From positions 159,768-223,767 of the forward strand of contig DXDN01000005.1 in NCBI GenBank assembly GCA_019115455.1: DNA of 64,000 bases, given 5' to 3'. Of this stretch, positions 1-8,628 are shown one piece after another. Source of the DNA: Candidatus Eubacterium faecigallinarum (GTDB lineage Bacteria; Bacillota; Clostridia; Oscillospirales; Acutalibacteraceae). The translations under genes were made by a program, and so were the position numbers. The notes below the pieces were generated by a model. It worked only from the letters and a program-made list of their open reading frames with translations. It was not told where the DNA came from and searched no databases. How positions within the stretch are numbered: position 1 is the stretch's first letter; every line of letters starts with the position of its first letter.

Positions 1-82
1 TATTGAAGAGGGTCTTCGTTTTGCTATCCGTGAGGGCGGCAGAACAGTAGGTTCAGGCGTTGTTACCGCTATCAACGACTAA
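1..82 (+). CDS. tuf: elongation factor Tu, C-terminal end (partial)
   Basis: The window opens inside this gene; the frame begins at base 2 and 26 codons remain before TAA at 80-82. The visible residues (RFAIREGGRTVGSGVV and the end TAIND) are the near-invariant C-terminus of EF-Tu domain 3, the GTPase that carries aminoacyl-tRNA to the ribosome. A strong intrinsic terminator follows 22 bases later, so tuf is the last gene of its transcription unit, probably after fusA upstream (inference). Confidence 0.95.
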   Translation, partial: IEEGLRFAIREGGRTVGSGVVTAIND

Positions 83-104
83 TTATATATAATAACTCAA
101 TTTT

Positions 105-134
105 AAGAGCAAGCCTTTGGCTTGCTCTTTTTTT
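105..134 (+). terminator. intrinsic terminator after tuf
   Basis: The arms at 105-115 and 119-129 pair perfectly over 11 bp around a TTT loop (AAGAGCAAGCC / GGCTTGCTCTT) and run into a T tract to 134. It ends the tuf transcript. Confidence 0.93.
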
Positions 135-167
135 ATTCCTGTGTTATACTCGGACAGGGGGAAAATC

Positions 168-800
168 GTGGAACCGTATCTGATTTCGGCTGTATTTGCC
201 GTCGTTGTTGTAATACTATTTCTTATTTTCAGCCATAAATCATATATAAAAGTGAAACAGGCGGCAGAAAAGACTGCTCCGCCTAAGAAAGCTGCGTCAG
301 TCAAGGGCGTCAGAGCATTTATGTCTGTGGCAGTGTTTGTGTTGGCTTTCAATATTGTGTGCCTGCCTTTGGTGCTGGGCTTTGATTTTGTCAGTGCCCA
401 GAGCAGATACTATGATATTTTCGGCAGCAAATATGATTCTTTTGTAAGTGTGCCTCTGTATGACAAAGAGGGAAATATGTACACCCTTGATAAAGATAAC
501 GAGCGCTATATCTCGGATTCAAAAAGCTATGAATTCGGTGAAATTTATTTAACAGAAGGCGGATATATAACAATTATCAATCCGCAGGATATTGAAGTTG
601 AATATAGGATAACAAATTACACAAATTACTATTTTTCCATGGGTACGGACACATATTATTCTGTATCTTACGGTCCTTATTGGGATAATGAAGGAAACCT
701 CCACTTAATTAATGAAGATGAAGAGTTGTTTGTTATTGAGAAAGAGCGGCAGGAGGCTTTTAGAACAGAAGAAGGCGTAAATATTTTTGATAAAAAATGA
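168..800 (+). CDS. unknown two-TM membrane protein
   Basis: I do not recognise this 210-residue protein. The GTG at 168 is chosen because a GGGGGA ribosome site lies 7 bases upstream and an earlier in-frame ATG would lie inside the tuf terminator. Hydrophobic segments lie at about residues 4-21 and 50-72, with a basic linker between them (AAEKTAPPKKAAS), followed by an acidic, Tyr-rich C-terminal domain that is probably outside the cell. Two stretches of that domain look alike (YDKEGNMYTLDKDNERYI and YWDNEGNLHLINEDEELFVI), suggesting a duplicated beta motif. It stands alone between two terminators. A possible promoter (TTGCTC, 17 bases, TATACT at 145-150) overlaps the tuf terminator and would give almost no leader, so I treat it as weak. 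Confidence 0.7.
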   Translation: MEPYLISAVFAVVVVILFLIFSHKSYIKVKQAAEKTAPPKKAASVKGVRAFMSVAVFVLAFNIVCLPLVLGFDFVSAQSRYYDIFGSKYDSFVSVPLYDKEGNMYTLDKDNERYISDSKSYEFGEIYLTEGGYITIINPQDIEVEYRITNYTNYYFSMGTDTYYSVSYGPYWDNEGNLHLINEDEELFVIEKERQEAFRTEEGVNIFDKK

Positions 801-876
801 CGCCAAACCTCCTTTTTTCAGTATGATTAACTTTGATTGAGCAGTGTATTTTAACTGTGTTTATTTATATTAAAAA

Positions 877-904
877 AAGAGCGGAGTTTACCGCTCTTAT
901 TTTT
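877..904. terminator. bidirectional terminator between convergent genes
   Basis: The arms AAGAGCGG (877-884) and CCGCTCTT (891-898) close a 6-base loop. A-rich sequence flanks the left side and T-rich sequence the right, so the hairpin can stop both the plus-strand gene ending at 800 and the minus-strand acetyltransferase ending at 999. Confidence 0.85.
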
Positions 905-998
905 ATACTTTTATTTGGATTTAAAATTCGTCTGATTGATTATCTGATGTATCATCGGTTTATGATACTCTGGAATAGTCAAAATTTCGATGCCTGCT

Positions 999-1610
999 TC
1001 ATATCTTCTTATTTTCTTTATCATTATAAAACGGATAACTGTTTTTGTCTGTTTCGTTTATTTTTCTCTGCACTTTGCAAGGCACACCCACGGCAACTAC
1101 ATTTGCAGGAATAGGATTGGTTACAACACTTCCTGCGCCTATAACAGAATTATCTCCGATTGTTACGCCTGCCAAAATAACTGCGCCTGCTCCGATCCAG
1201 ACGTTATTTCCGATTTTTATTGGCTTTGCAATTTCTATGCCATCTTTGCGCATTTGAGGGTCGATCGCATGTTCAGCAGTAGTAAAAGTAACATTCGGAC
1301 CTATAAAAACATAATCCCCAAATGTTATTCCGGCACCGTCTTGAATGATAAGATTATGATTTGCATAAAAATAGTTACCTACTTCAATGTTATAACCATA
1401 GTCACACCAAAAAGGCGGAACAAATGTTACTTCTTGCCCCATTTTACCAAGCAAATCCCTAAGTATTTCTTGCTGTTTTTCACTGTCATTTGGATTTAGT
1501 TGATTATAACGATAACATTTATCTTTACATTTTTTTATTACTTTCTCATATTCGGGATTATAACTTCCTTTAAAAAAGCAATTTAAAGGCACAAATGGTT
1601 TTTTTGACAT
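999..1610 (-). CDS. sugar O-acetyltransferase, LacA/Maa family
   Basis: The protein (203 aa) is a left-handed beta-helix acetyltransferase of the maltose/galactoside O-acetyltransferase group, which moves acetyl from acetyl-CoA to a sugar hydroxyl in the cytoplasm. The N-terminal Mac-type region is followed by hexapeptide repeats (IKIGNNVWIGAGAVILAGV, VTIGDNSVIGAGSVV) and the typical end IPANVVAVGVPCKV. The family's catalytic His fits the H of TTAEHAID. The length matches Maa (about 185-205). The ATG is preceded by GAGGT, 7 bases away. It is a single gene with its own promoter and terminator. The actual sugar cannot be read from the sequence. Confidence 0.9.
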   Translation of the reverse strand: MSKKPFVPLNCFFKGSYNPEYEKVIKKCKDKCYRYNQLNPNDSEKQQEILRDLLGKMGQEVTFVPPFWCDYGYNIEVGNYFYANHNLIIQDGAGITFGDYVFIGPNVTFTTAEHAIDPQMRKDGIEIAKPIKIGNNVWIGAGAVILAGVTIGDNSVIGAGSVVTNPIPANVVAVGVPCKVQRKINETDKNSYPFYNDKENKKI

Positions 1611-1659
1611 AATATAACCTCATAAAACAAAATTAATTGTTCTCATATTCTTTTGCCTA

Positions 1660-1688
1660 ATTATAACAGTTCGTAAGATATATTTCAA
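1660..1688 (-). promoter_or_regulatory. promoter of the acetyltransferase gene
   Basis: On the minus strand: -35 TTGAAA (1688-1683), 17 bases, then -10 TATAAT (1665-1660), with TGT immediately upstream of the -10 (extended -10). It lies about 50 bases before the start codon at 1610. Confidence 0.75.
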
Positions 1689-1857
1689 TGGTAAAACCAT
1701 CTTTCTAATGCAGTGAGGATAGCTGTCAATCGTAAATGCACTTGTATTTCCGAGAATCCTACGGTATATATTCGCACATATGCTTTGTTTTCTTGCTTTT
1801 ATTTTTCACTTGGATTTGAAAAAAGCATGCTGCGTTCTTTATTTTTTTATATAATTA

Positions 1858-1866
1858 TGTTACAAT
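1858..1866 (+). promoter_or_regulatory. extended -10 element before recD2
   Basis: TGT directly precedes TACAAT at 1861-1866, the same extended -10 seen before the NSS transporter at 40081. No good -35 sits 16-18 bases upstream (TTTATT). A start near 1873 would give a leader of only about 10 bases before ATG 1883. A second TATAAT at 1850-1855 is an alternative. Confidence 0.45.
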
Positions 1867-1882
1867 TCTATCGGTGAAAAAT

Positions 1883-4111
1883 ATGGCGGAAGAACTGGAA
1901 AATTTAACAGGAACTATCGAGGAAATAACATACCGAAATGAGTCAACCGGGTTTGCCGTGGTTGAGCTTGACGCTGGTGATGAGTACGTTACAGTAGTAG
2001 GCGTGCTGGGTAACGTTGTTGTTGGCGAAGAGGCTGTTTTTCAGGGTGAGTGGGTGATGCATCCGTCCTTTGGCAGGCAGTTTAAGGCACAGCGTATGCA
2101 GCGCACTCTCCCTGCTGATGCCGCCGGTATGCTGCGCTTTCTTGCAGGGGGTATAGTTAAGGGTATACGTGAAGCCACCGCCACAAAAATTGTTGAGAAA
2201 TTCGGCAGCGATACTTTTAATGTTATAGAAAATGAGCCTGAAAGGCTTGCAGAAATAAAGGGAATAAGCAAGTCAAAGGCGAAAAAAATCAGCAATGAAT
2301 TCAAAATGCAGTTTGCTGCCAGGGATGTTATGAACGGCTTGGCAGAACTGGGACTCAATCAGCAGGAGGCTTTTCAGGCATATAATCTTTATAAATCATA
2401 CGCACTGGATATAATTAAGGAAAACCCTTACGCATTTGTCGGCGAAGGCAACGGAATTTCCTTTGAGAGAGCGGATGAAATTGCCTTTTCCATGCAGGAT
2501 GAGCCGCTGTTTGACTACAGAAGTCAGGCTGGGGTTGTGTATGTTGTTCGCCATAATCTTTCAAACGGTCATACCTGTGTTCCCAGAAACAGCCTGATAA
2601 AGCCTGCCATGTCGCTTCTTGACTGTTCTGAGGACGATGTTGAGATTGCTATAGACAATGCGATAGAGGCAAAGCAGCTTGTTCAGGAAAATATTGACGG
2701 ACGTGATTTTTTGTTTTTGCCGGAGATATACCGAGCAGAGTCCTCAATTGCCGAAAGAATAAACGTTATGCTGAAATTTCCTCCTCAGCAGAGAGAAATC
2801 TCCCAGGAAGAAATTTTTGCCTTTGAAGAGGCGAACAAAATTACCTTTGATGAAAAACAGCGCCGTGCTATTGAAATAGCGGTAAATAAAGGCATGCTGA
2901 TACTGACAGGCGGACCCGGTACCGGTAAAACGACCACGGTTAAGGGCATTATAACCCTTATGAGCAACAGGGGTCTTGACGTAGCCCTTGCCGCACCCAC
3001 AGGCAGAGCCGCCAAGCGAATGAGCGAGCTTACAGGCTATGAAGCGAAAACAATTCACAGACTGCTTGAGGTAGAATACCGTGACGGTGCCACCGAACCC
3101 AGCTTTGTACATAATCTGAGAAATCCCCTTGAATGTGACGCCGTTATAGTGGACGAGCTTTCTATGGTGGATGTAACTGTTTTTTCGGCACTGTTGGATG
3201 CTCTGCCGCTTTCGTGCAGGCTTATAATGGTGGGGGACAAGGACCAGCTTCCGCCTGTTGGCGCAGGAAACGTGCTTGCCGACCTGATTAAAAGCGGACT
3301 TATCGGAGTGGTGAGCCTTGACCGTATTTTCCGCCAGGCAATGCAGAGTAATATTGTATCTAATGCTCACAGGATTGTGGCTGGTGAAATGCCGCTTCTT
3401 GATAACGCTGACCCTGATTCCGATTTTTTCCTGATGTCTGAGGATTCAAAATATATTGCGCCAAGGAAAATAGCGGACCTTGTTACAAAGCGTATTCCTG
3501 CCGGCTACGGACTGAATCCCATGGAGGATATCCAGGTGCTTTGCCCCAGCCGTAAAGGCGAAGTGGGAACCGAAAATCTCAATGCGATTTTGCAGGATAT
3601 TTTAAATCCGCCGTCGCGTGAAAAGGCGCAGCTTAAAAACCGTGGTTATATTCTGCGTGAGGGCGACAAGGTCATGCAGATAAAAAATAATTATGACGTG
3701 CCGTGGTTTAAGGACGACGAAAACGGCTCCGGTGTGTTTAACGGTGATATCGGCGTGCTTACGAGAATTGACAAGGCTAATGATATTATCAATGTACGCT
3801 TTGATGACAGAGAAGCAATGTACAGCGTGGAAAGTGCTTCGGAACTTGAACTTGCATATGCCATGACCGTTCACAAAAGCCAGGGCAGTGAATTTGACGC
3901 GGTGGTGCTCGCCACAATAAACACACCGCCCAAGCTTGCTTATAGGAATCTGCTTTATACCGCTGTCACCAGAGCAAAAAATCTGCTTGTAATTGTGGGC
4001 AATAAAAATTCTGTAAGAGCCATGGTTGAAAACGATAAAAAAAGCAGACGTTACAGTGCGCTTATTCACTTTCTTTTTAAGGAAACGGGTGAAAAAGCGG
4101 GCGAAGATTAA
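1883..4111 (+). CDS. recD2: RecD2-type ATP-dependent DNA helicase
   Basis: A 742-residue superfamily 1B 5'-3' DNA helicase of the RecD2 type found in bacteria without RecBC; roles proposed for the family are in recombination and fork maintenance. The long N-terminal region (about residues 1-330) holds the OB-like start and helix-hairpin-helix repeats (GISKSKAKKIS). Motif I is GGPGTGKTT near residue 350, motif II VDELSMVD, then MVGDKDQLPPVG. The C-terminal UvrD-like part contains AMTVHKSQGSEF and LLYTAVTRAKN. The start is ATG 1883, with GGTGA five bases upstream; a GTG at 1874 is also open. It is followed by an 86-base gap with a separate promoter for the next gene. Confidence 0.92.
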   Translation: MAEELENLTGTIEEITYRNESTGFAVVELDAGDEYVTVVGVLGNVVVGEEAVFQGEWVMHPSFGRQFKAQRMQRTLPADAAGMLRFLAGGIVKGIREATATKIVEKFGSDTFNVIENEPERLAEIKGISKSKAKKISNEFKMQFAARDVMNGLAELGLNQQEAFQAYNLYKSYALDIIKENPYAFVGEGNGISFERADEIAFSMQDEPLFDYRSQAGVVYVVRHNLSNGHTCVPRNSLIKPAMSLLDCSEDDVEIAIDNAIEAKQLVQENIDGRDFLFLPEIYRAESSIAERINVMLKFPPQQREISQEEIFAFEEANKITFDEKQRRAIEIAVNKGMLILTGGPGTGKTTTVKGIITLMSNRGLDVALAAPTGRAAKRMSELTGYEAKTIHRLLEVEYRDGATEPSFVHNLRNPLECDAVIVDELSMVDVTVFSALLDALPLSCRLIMVGDKDQLPPVGAGNVLADLIKSGLIGVVSLDRIFRQAMQSNIVSNAHRIVAGEMPLLDNADPDSDFFLMSEDSKYIAPRKIADLVTKRIPAGYGLNPMEDIQVLCPSRKGEVGTENLNAILQDILNPPSREKAQLKNRGYILREGDKVMQIKNNYDVPWFKDDENGSGVFNGDIGVLTRIDKANDIINVRFDDREAMYSVESASELELAYAMTVHKSQGSEFDAVVLATINTPPKLAYRNLLYTAVTRAKNLLVIVGNKNSVRAMVENDKKSRRYSALIHFLFKETGEKAGED

Positions 4112-4129
4112 TTGTTAATATCTTATTTC

Positions 4130-4158
4130 TTGACATTGAACCTGTTTTAAAGTAACAT
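4130..4158 (+). promoter_or_regulatory. promoter before mreB-like gene
   Basis: A consensus -35 TTGACA (4130-4135) is followed, 17 bases later, by TAACAT (4153-4158), a fair -10. A start near 4165 leaves a leader of about 33 bases. Confidence 0.55.
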
Positions 4159-4197
4159 ATTTTTTATGATATTGAATTGATATTAAGGAATGTTTTT

Positions 4198-5226
4198 ATG
4201 TTCGGATATGATTTGGGAATAGACCTGGGTACAAGCAAAGTGGTGATATCAGTTGTCGGCAAGGGAGTCGTGCTGGAGGAGCCATCCTATGTTGCCTATG
4301 ATACCCAGAGTGAAAAAATACTTTACGCCGGAAAAAGAGCATATTATCTTCAGGGCAGGGAGCCTGCCGGAGTCAGCGTTATCCAGCCGATTATGGAGGG
4401 CGCTGTGGGCAATTATTCCCTTGCATGTCAGATGGTGCGCTATTTTATGAACAAAGTGCTCAAAAAGACCGTGTTTAAGCCCAGAGTAGTGGCGAGCGTT
4501 CCGTCAATGAGCACCGATGTTGAAAAGAGAACTCTGGTTTCCGTTCTCATAAACGCCGGCGCAAGATCAGTCTGCCTTATAGAAGAACCCCTTTGTGCCG
4601 CTTTCGGAGCAGGTATTGACCCGCTTAATCCCGGCGGTGTTTTCGTAATTAATATCGGCGCCGGTACCACCGATATGGCGGTTATCAGTCAGGGTTCAAT
4701 GAGCCAGATAGAAACGATAAAGGTTGCAGGCGATTCGTTTGATGAGGCTGTGGTAAAATATCTGCGCGATACCTACGGCCTTCTTGTGGGTATCAGGACT
4801 GCCGAGGATATAAAAATAAATGTCGGCAGCGCCATACCGAGAGTGGCTGACGTCACAGTTCAGGCAAAGGGCAGGAATTCTTCTTCAGGACTTCCCATGG
4901 TAGTTGAAGTTACAGGTAACGAAATCTGCAATTGCCTTCAGCCCCAGCTTGAGCGTATAACAGCCGCGGCAAAGGCGCTTTTTGAGCGCACGTCACCGCA
5001 GCTTGTTGCTGATATAACTAACGGCAGCCTGCTTCTTACAGGCGGAATGTCCCAGCTTTACGGACTCGATACGCTTATCTCAAAAGCGCTTTCCATTGAT
5101 GTTACCATACCGTCAAAGCCTGATTTGTGCGTATCCAAGGGGTGCGAGGTAGCGCTTAAAAAGATGCATATACTTGACCAGTACGGCTACTCGTTTAAAA
5201 CAAAGGAAGAGGTGCGCACCAGGTAA
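4198..5226 (+). CDS. MreB-family actin-like cell-shape protein
   Basis: A 342-residue bacterial actin of the MreB/Mbl family, which polymerises under the membrane and guides lateral wall synthesis. Nucleotide-binding motifs are the N-terminal LGIDLGTSKVVI (phosphate 1), FVINIGAGTTDMAVIS (phosphate 2) and LLLTGGMSQLYG (adenosine); the connecting CLIEEPLCAAFGAG is typical. ATG 4198 is chosen because AAGGA sits 8 bases upstream; an earlier in-frame start at 4177 has no such site. There is no mreC/mreD after it, so it is probably an extra paralogue (Mbl-like) rather than the mreBCD copy. Only 21 bases separate it from the ECF transporter genes, so they are probably co-transcribed. Confidence 0.88.
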   Translation: MFGYDLGIDLGTSKVVISVVGKGVVLEEPSYVAYDTQSEKILYAGKRAYYLQGREPAGVSVIQPIMEGAVGNYSLACQMVRYFMNKVLKKTVFKPRVVASVPSMSTDVEKRTLVSVLINAGARSVCLIEEPLCAAFGAGIDPLNPGGVFVINIGAGTTDMAVISQGSMSQIETIKVAGDSFDEAVVKYLRDTYGLLVGIRTAEDIKINVGSAIPRVADVTVQAKGRNSSSGLPMVVEVTGNEICNCLQPQLERITAAAKALFERTSPQLVADITNGSLLLTGGMSQLYGLDTLISKALSIDVTIPSKPDLCVSKGCEVALKKMHILDQYGYSFKTKEEVRTR

Positions 5227-5247
5227 CGTACTGTTTCTCATCAAAGT

Positions 5248-6138
5248 GTGCTTGAATTATTAATAATAAAAGGGGGTAATTTTACGGATAGATTTTCTAA
5301 ATTTAATCCATTTGTTACCTTCCTTTTTTTTATACTGTGTATCGCGTCCACCCTTATATGGTTTGAACCTCTTTTTCTTGCGGCAGGGCTTCTGGCTTCG
5401 GTACTATATAAAATAAAGCTTGAGGGCAAAAAGGGAATATCATATTTTTTCAAAATACCGCTGCCGCTTACTGTGTTAACTGCTTTGTTTAATATGCTCT
5501 TTGCACATTACGGCATGACGGTGCTTTTTACCATAGCTCAAACGCAGTTTACTCTTGAAAGCCTTTTTTACGGCATGTGTCAGGGAATAATGTTCAGCGC
5601 TGTTATAACATGGTTTTCGTGCTATTCCCAGGTGGTGACATCTGAACGCTTTATGGCAGTTATGGGCAGATTTGCGCCCAACTGCGCTCTTGTGCTTTCC
5701 ATGGCGCTGTCGTTTATTCCGAGGCTTAAGAAAAATGCCGCTGAAATAAACGACGCAAGAATGCTCCTTGATTCAGGCTCAAACCGCCTTTCAAAAAGTG
5801 TTAAGAACTTTTCTGCTCTTCTAACTCTCACGCTGGAGGAGAGCATCGATACAGCGGATTCAATGAAATCCAGGGGATTTTGCGGCGGCAGAAAAGCTTA
5901 TTCAAAATACTCTTTTTCTTTCAGAGACGGGCTTTGCATAGTATTTACGGCGGCAATGTTTCTGGCTCTGTGCGTTTTCAAGGCGCTTAGGGTAAGCGAG
6001 TTTTTGTTTGACCCGGTTATTAAGGTTCAGAATTTTTCTATCGCGCCATTACTTGTTTACTGCGTGTTTTCTTTTTTGCCGCTTATTGTTGATTTTACGG
6101 AGGATATGAGATGGCTTCTTTTAAAACAGAAAATTTAA
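5248..6138 (+). CDS. ecfT: ECF transporter T component (EcfT/CbiQ family)
   Basis: The transmembrane coupling subunit of an energy-coupling factor vitamin importer, 296 aa. It has several hydrophobic segments and the cytoplasmic coupling helices with two Ala-Arg-type motifs, here NDARMLLDSG and SMKSRGFCGG, which contact the two ATPase domains. The GTG start at 5248 gives the usual N-terminal length before the DRFSKFNPF motif, but no Shine-Dalgarno precedes it. The only strong SD-like stretch (AAAGGGGG, 5269-5276) is inside the frame, with no normal start codon after it. The 3' end overlaps the ATPase gene by 28 bases, implying translational coupling. Confidence 0.88.
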   Translation: MLELLIIKGGNFTDRFSKFNPFVTFLFFILCIASTLIWFEPLFLAAGLLASVLYKIKLEGKKGISYFFKIPLPLTVLTALFNMLFAHYGMTVLFTIAQTQFTLESLFYGMCQGIMFSAVITWFSCYSQVVTSERFMAVMGRFAPNCALVLSMALSFIPRLKKNAAEINDARMLLDSGSNRLSKSVKNFSALLTLTLEESIDTADSMKSRGFCGGRKAYSKYSFSFRDGLCIVFTAAMFLALCVFKALRVSEFLFDPVIKVQNFSIAPLLVYCVFSFLPLIVDFTEDMRWLLLKQKI

Positions 6139-7571
6139 GTTTTACATATCCTCAAAGAAATAAAAAGGCGCTTGACGGAGTGAGCCTGAACATTTCAGAC
6201 GGCGAATTCATAGTCGTTATGGGAAAAACAGGGAGCGGAAAATCAACCCTTCTTAGACTGCTGAAAAAAGACCTTGCCCCCTTTGGTAATATTGAGGGGA
6301 GTATGGATGTCAGCTCGTCAAACATAGGCTTTGTGCCGCAGAATCCTGATGTTACATTTGTTGCCCAAACAGTCAGAAGCGAGCTTGCTTTTGCGCTGGA
6401 GAATATGAAAATGGCAAGCAGTGATATAACAGTCAGAATTGGCGAGATAGCCTCGTTTTTCAATTTGTCCGATATGCTTGACCGTAATATTTCTGAGCTT
6501 TCAGGCGGCGAGCGAGCCACCGTGGCGATTGCAGGAGCAATGATTTGCGACGCTGACGCTCTGATACTTGACGAGCCGCTGGCTCAGCTGGACCCAAAAG
6601 CAACGTCACAGATAATAAGTCTTTTAAAGCGAGTGAACAGCGAACTCGGCGTTACCATATTAATATCATCCCATACAAGCCAGGGACTTGCGGATATCTG
6701 CGACAGAATTATTATTATGGACGGCGGCAGGATAATTTTCGACGAAAGTCCCGATAAGATAAAATACGATGATTCATCCCTTGATTATCTGCCTGTTTAT
6801 ACTGCTCTGTTTCCTGAGCGGCCTCTCACGGTAAAGGATGCCATACCACTGGCGGAAAATCTTAAGGAAAAGCCTTTGGTAATGCCTGAAAAATCCGATA
6901 TCGCAGTCAGAGTAAAAAATATCACCTTTGCCTATGGGAAAAAAGAAAGGGATATTCTTTCAAATCTGTCCTTTAAGGCATATAAGGGCAGAGTACATGC
7001 AATTATCGGCGCCAACGGCTCGGGCAAGACAACGTTTTTAAAGGTTGCGGCAGGTATTAAGAAACCCCTTACAGGCAGCGTTAAGGTTAGCGGGAAAATA
7101 GCATATCTTCCTCAGGACCCGAGATTTCTTTTCACCTCGGATACCGTCGGTGAGGAGATTGACGCAAAAACCGCCGGAGTGTTCGGACTGAATGAATATT
7201 TGGACAGCCATCCCTATGACCTCAGCGGAGGACAGATGCAAAAGCTCGCTCTTGCAATGCTGTCACAGACGGAATTTGATGTTCTGCTTCTGGACGAGCC
7301 ATCAAGATCCCTTGACGTTTTTGCAAAACGGGAGCTAAAGCAATATCTTAAAGAACTTGCCTTAAAGGGAAAAACAATTATTATGGTGTCCCACGATCTT
7401 GATTTCGTGGGTGACACGTCGGATTATGTTTCGTTTCTTTCCGACGGTGTTATTTCCGTCAGCGGCGAAAGACGCAGGGTATTAAGTCTTTTGAAATTTT
7501 ATACAACCCAGATAAGACGCATTACAAAATCTTGCCTTGACTTTGCCGTTTCCGTGGAGGACCTGCAATGA
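6111..7571 (+). CDS. fused double ATPase of the ECF transporter (EcfA-EcfA')
   Basis: A 486-residue protein with two ABC ATPase domains in tandem, so one polypeptide supplies both nucleotide-binding sites of the importer. Domain 1 (about 1-230) has Walker A GKTGSGKSTLL, signature LSGGE and Walker B ILDEPLAQLD. Domain 2 (about 260-486) has GANGSGKTTFL, LSGGQMQKLALAM and LLLDEPSRSLD. Both sites look catalytically intact. The start has GGAGGATATGAG upstream and lies inside ecfT. It overlaps the next gene by 4 bases (ATGA). Fused A-A' proteins are common where one ECF module serves one dedicated S component, as the neighbour suggests. Confidence 0.92.
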   Translation: MASFKTENLSFTYPQRNKKALDGVSLNISDGEFIVVMGKTGSGKSTLLRLLKKDLAPFGNIEGSMDVSSSNIGFVPQNPDVTFVAQTVRSELAFALENMKMASSDITVRIGEIASFFNLSDMLDRNISELSGGERATVAIAGAMICDADALILDEPLAQLDPKATSQIISLLKRVNSELGVTILISSHTSQGLADICDRIIIMDGGRIIFDESPDKIKYDDSSLDYLPVYTALFPERPLTVKDAIPLAENLKEKPLVMPEKSDIAVRVKNITFAYGKKERDILSNLSFKAYKGRVHAIIGANGSGKTTFLKVAAGIKKPLTGSVKVSGKIAYLPQDPRFLFTSDTVGEEIDAKTAGVFGLNEYLDSHPYDLSGGQMQKLALAMLSQTEFDVLLLDEPSRSLDVFAKRELKQYLKELALKGKTIIMVSHDLDFVGDTSDYVSFLSDGVISVSGERRRVLSLLKFYTTQIRRITKSCLDFAVSVEDLQ

Positions 7572-8254
7572 AAAAGATAGTCTTTTGCATATTTATTGCT
7601 CTTTGCTTTGCAGGCATTATCCTTTGGCAGCTTTTCAGTAAAAACACAAGTTACTATCTTGTCAGCGTGCTGGTGCTGATTGTTTCGATGATGCCGTTTT
7701 TTCTCTTCTTTGAGCTTAAAAAGCAGAGTGCCAGGGAAGTTTCACTTGTTGCAGGGCTGATAGCCGTGGCGGTAGTCAGCCGTGCAGTGTTTTATCTGAT
7801 ACCCCAGGTGAAGCCCATTGCCGCTGTGGTGATTGTCAGCGGAGTTTGCCTTGGAGCAGGAAGAGGATATATCGTGGGGGCGTTTTCCGCTTTTGTGTCG
7901 AATTTTATTTTCGGCCAGGGAGTATGGACTCCGTTTCAGATGGTGGCGCTGGGAGCTGTTGGATTTGCGGCAGGAGTGATTTTTTCAAAGCTCAAGGCAG
8001 GCAGGATAAGCCTTGCCGCCGTGGGTTTTGTTCTCGTTTTCGTGCTGTACGGACTGATTGTTGATACCTGCACGGTAATTACAGTAAATACTCAGTTTAG
8101 TTTGGAATCCGTAGTGGCGGTGTATGCTGCCGGCGTTCCGTTTAATCTTGTTTTTGCCGCGGCAACAGCGGTGTTCCTGTTTGTGTTCGGTCAGCCTTTT
8201 GCCAAGAAGGTAAACAGGCTTTGTACTAAGTTCGGAATAATTCAGAAAGGATAA
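7568..8254 (+). CDS. ECF transporter substrate-binding S component
   Basis: A 228-residue membrane protein with about six hydrophobic segments. The central stretch GAGRGYIVGAFSAFVSNFIF, followed by GQGVWTPFQM, is typical of one family of S components that sit beside a T component and a fused ATPase. It binds the vitamin or cofactor that the T-A-A' module imports. The substrate is not certain: this family resembles CbrT-type S components that carry cobalamin in lactobacilli, so a corrinoid is a fair guess (inference only). No riboswitch is visible upstream. Its ATG overlaps the ATPase stop. Confidence 0.82.
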   Translation: MKKIVFCIFIALCFAGIILWQLFSKNTSYYLVSVLVLIVSMMPFFLFFELKKQSAREVSLVAGLIAVAVVSRAVFYLIPQVKPIAAVVIVSGVCLGAGRGYIVGAFSAFVSNFIFGQGVWTPFQMVALGAVGFAAGVIFSKLKAGRISLAAVGFVLVFVLYGLIVDTCTVITVNTQFSLESVVAVYAAGVPFNLVFAAATAVFLFVFGQPFAKKVNRLCTKFGIIQKG

Positions 8255-8257
8255 GAT

Positions 8258-8506
8258 ATGAATAACGATATTATAAAAAATTTATCAAAATTTGCTTTTG
8301 TGATGTCCGTGCTGGGAGTTTGCACCCTTGGCATATGCCCTGCCTTTGGAATTATGGGAATAGCAGTGGGCATTGTTTTTAGAAATAAAGGCGTGCGCCT
8401 TGATGAAAAGCAAAGTAAGCAGATACGTCTTTCTTTTATTCTGGGAGCGGTTTCGCTGGTGCTTTTTGTTGTAGATATTGTGCTTGCCTATATTTTCCTT
8501 GTGTAA
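8258..8506 (+). CDS. small two-TM protein, DUF4190-like
   Basis: An 82-residue protein starting three bases after the S-component stop, with AAGGATAAG as ribosome site. It has two hydrophobic hairpins: residues 12-40 (glycine-rich, GVCTLGICPAFGIMGIAVG) and 55-82, joined by a basic, polar loop. This layout resembles DUF4190 proteins, often found at the end of Firmicutes operons. It is the last gene of the mreB-ECF unit, just before a terminator. The function is unknown; it might be an accessory to the transporter. Confidence 0.72.
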   Translation: MNNDIIKNLSKFAFVMSVLGVCTLGICPAFGIMGIAVGIVFRNKGVRLDEKQSKQIRLSFILGAVSLVLFVVDIVLAYIFLV

Positions 8507-8530
8507 AAATTTATAATATTTATGATTATT

Positions 8531-8562
8531 AAAAGGACGGATTTTATATCCGTCCTTTTTGT
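8531..8562 (+). terminator. intrinsic terminator of the mreB-ECF unit
   Basis: Perfect 11-bp stem (AAAAGGACGGA / TCCGTCCTTTT) with a TTTTATA loop, ending in a T tract. Confidence 0.92.
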
Positions 8563-8600
8563 ATTTTAATAAAAAATATACGAAAAATAATAAAAAATTA

Positions 8601-8628
8601 TTGACAAACGATAATTTACGAATATAAT
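8601..8628 (+). promoter_or_regulatory. consensus sigma-A promoter of the DUF2975 operon
   Basis: TTGACA (8601-8606), 16 bases, TATAAT (8623-8628): both boxes match consensus exactly. The expected start is near 8635. Confidence 0.88.

Noticed and set aside
833..1499. Plus-strand open frames of 93 and 169 codons
   Set aside because: They lie antisense to the acetyltransferase at 999-1610, cross the terminator at 877-904, have no ribosome site, and read as Cys/Tyr/Phe-rich sequence without domain pattern.
2744..3370. A 208-codon minus-strand frame inside recD2
   Set aside because: It is antisense to the conserved helicase motifs, and its composition follows from the codon use of recD2; no start signal.
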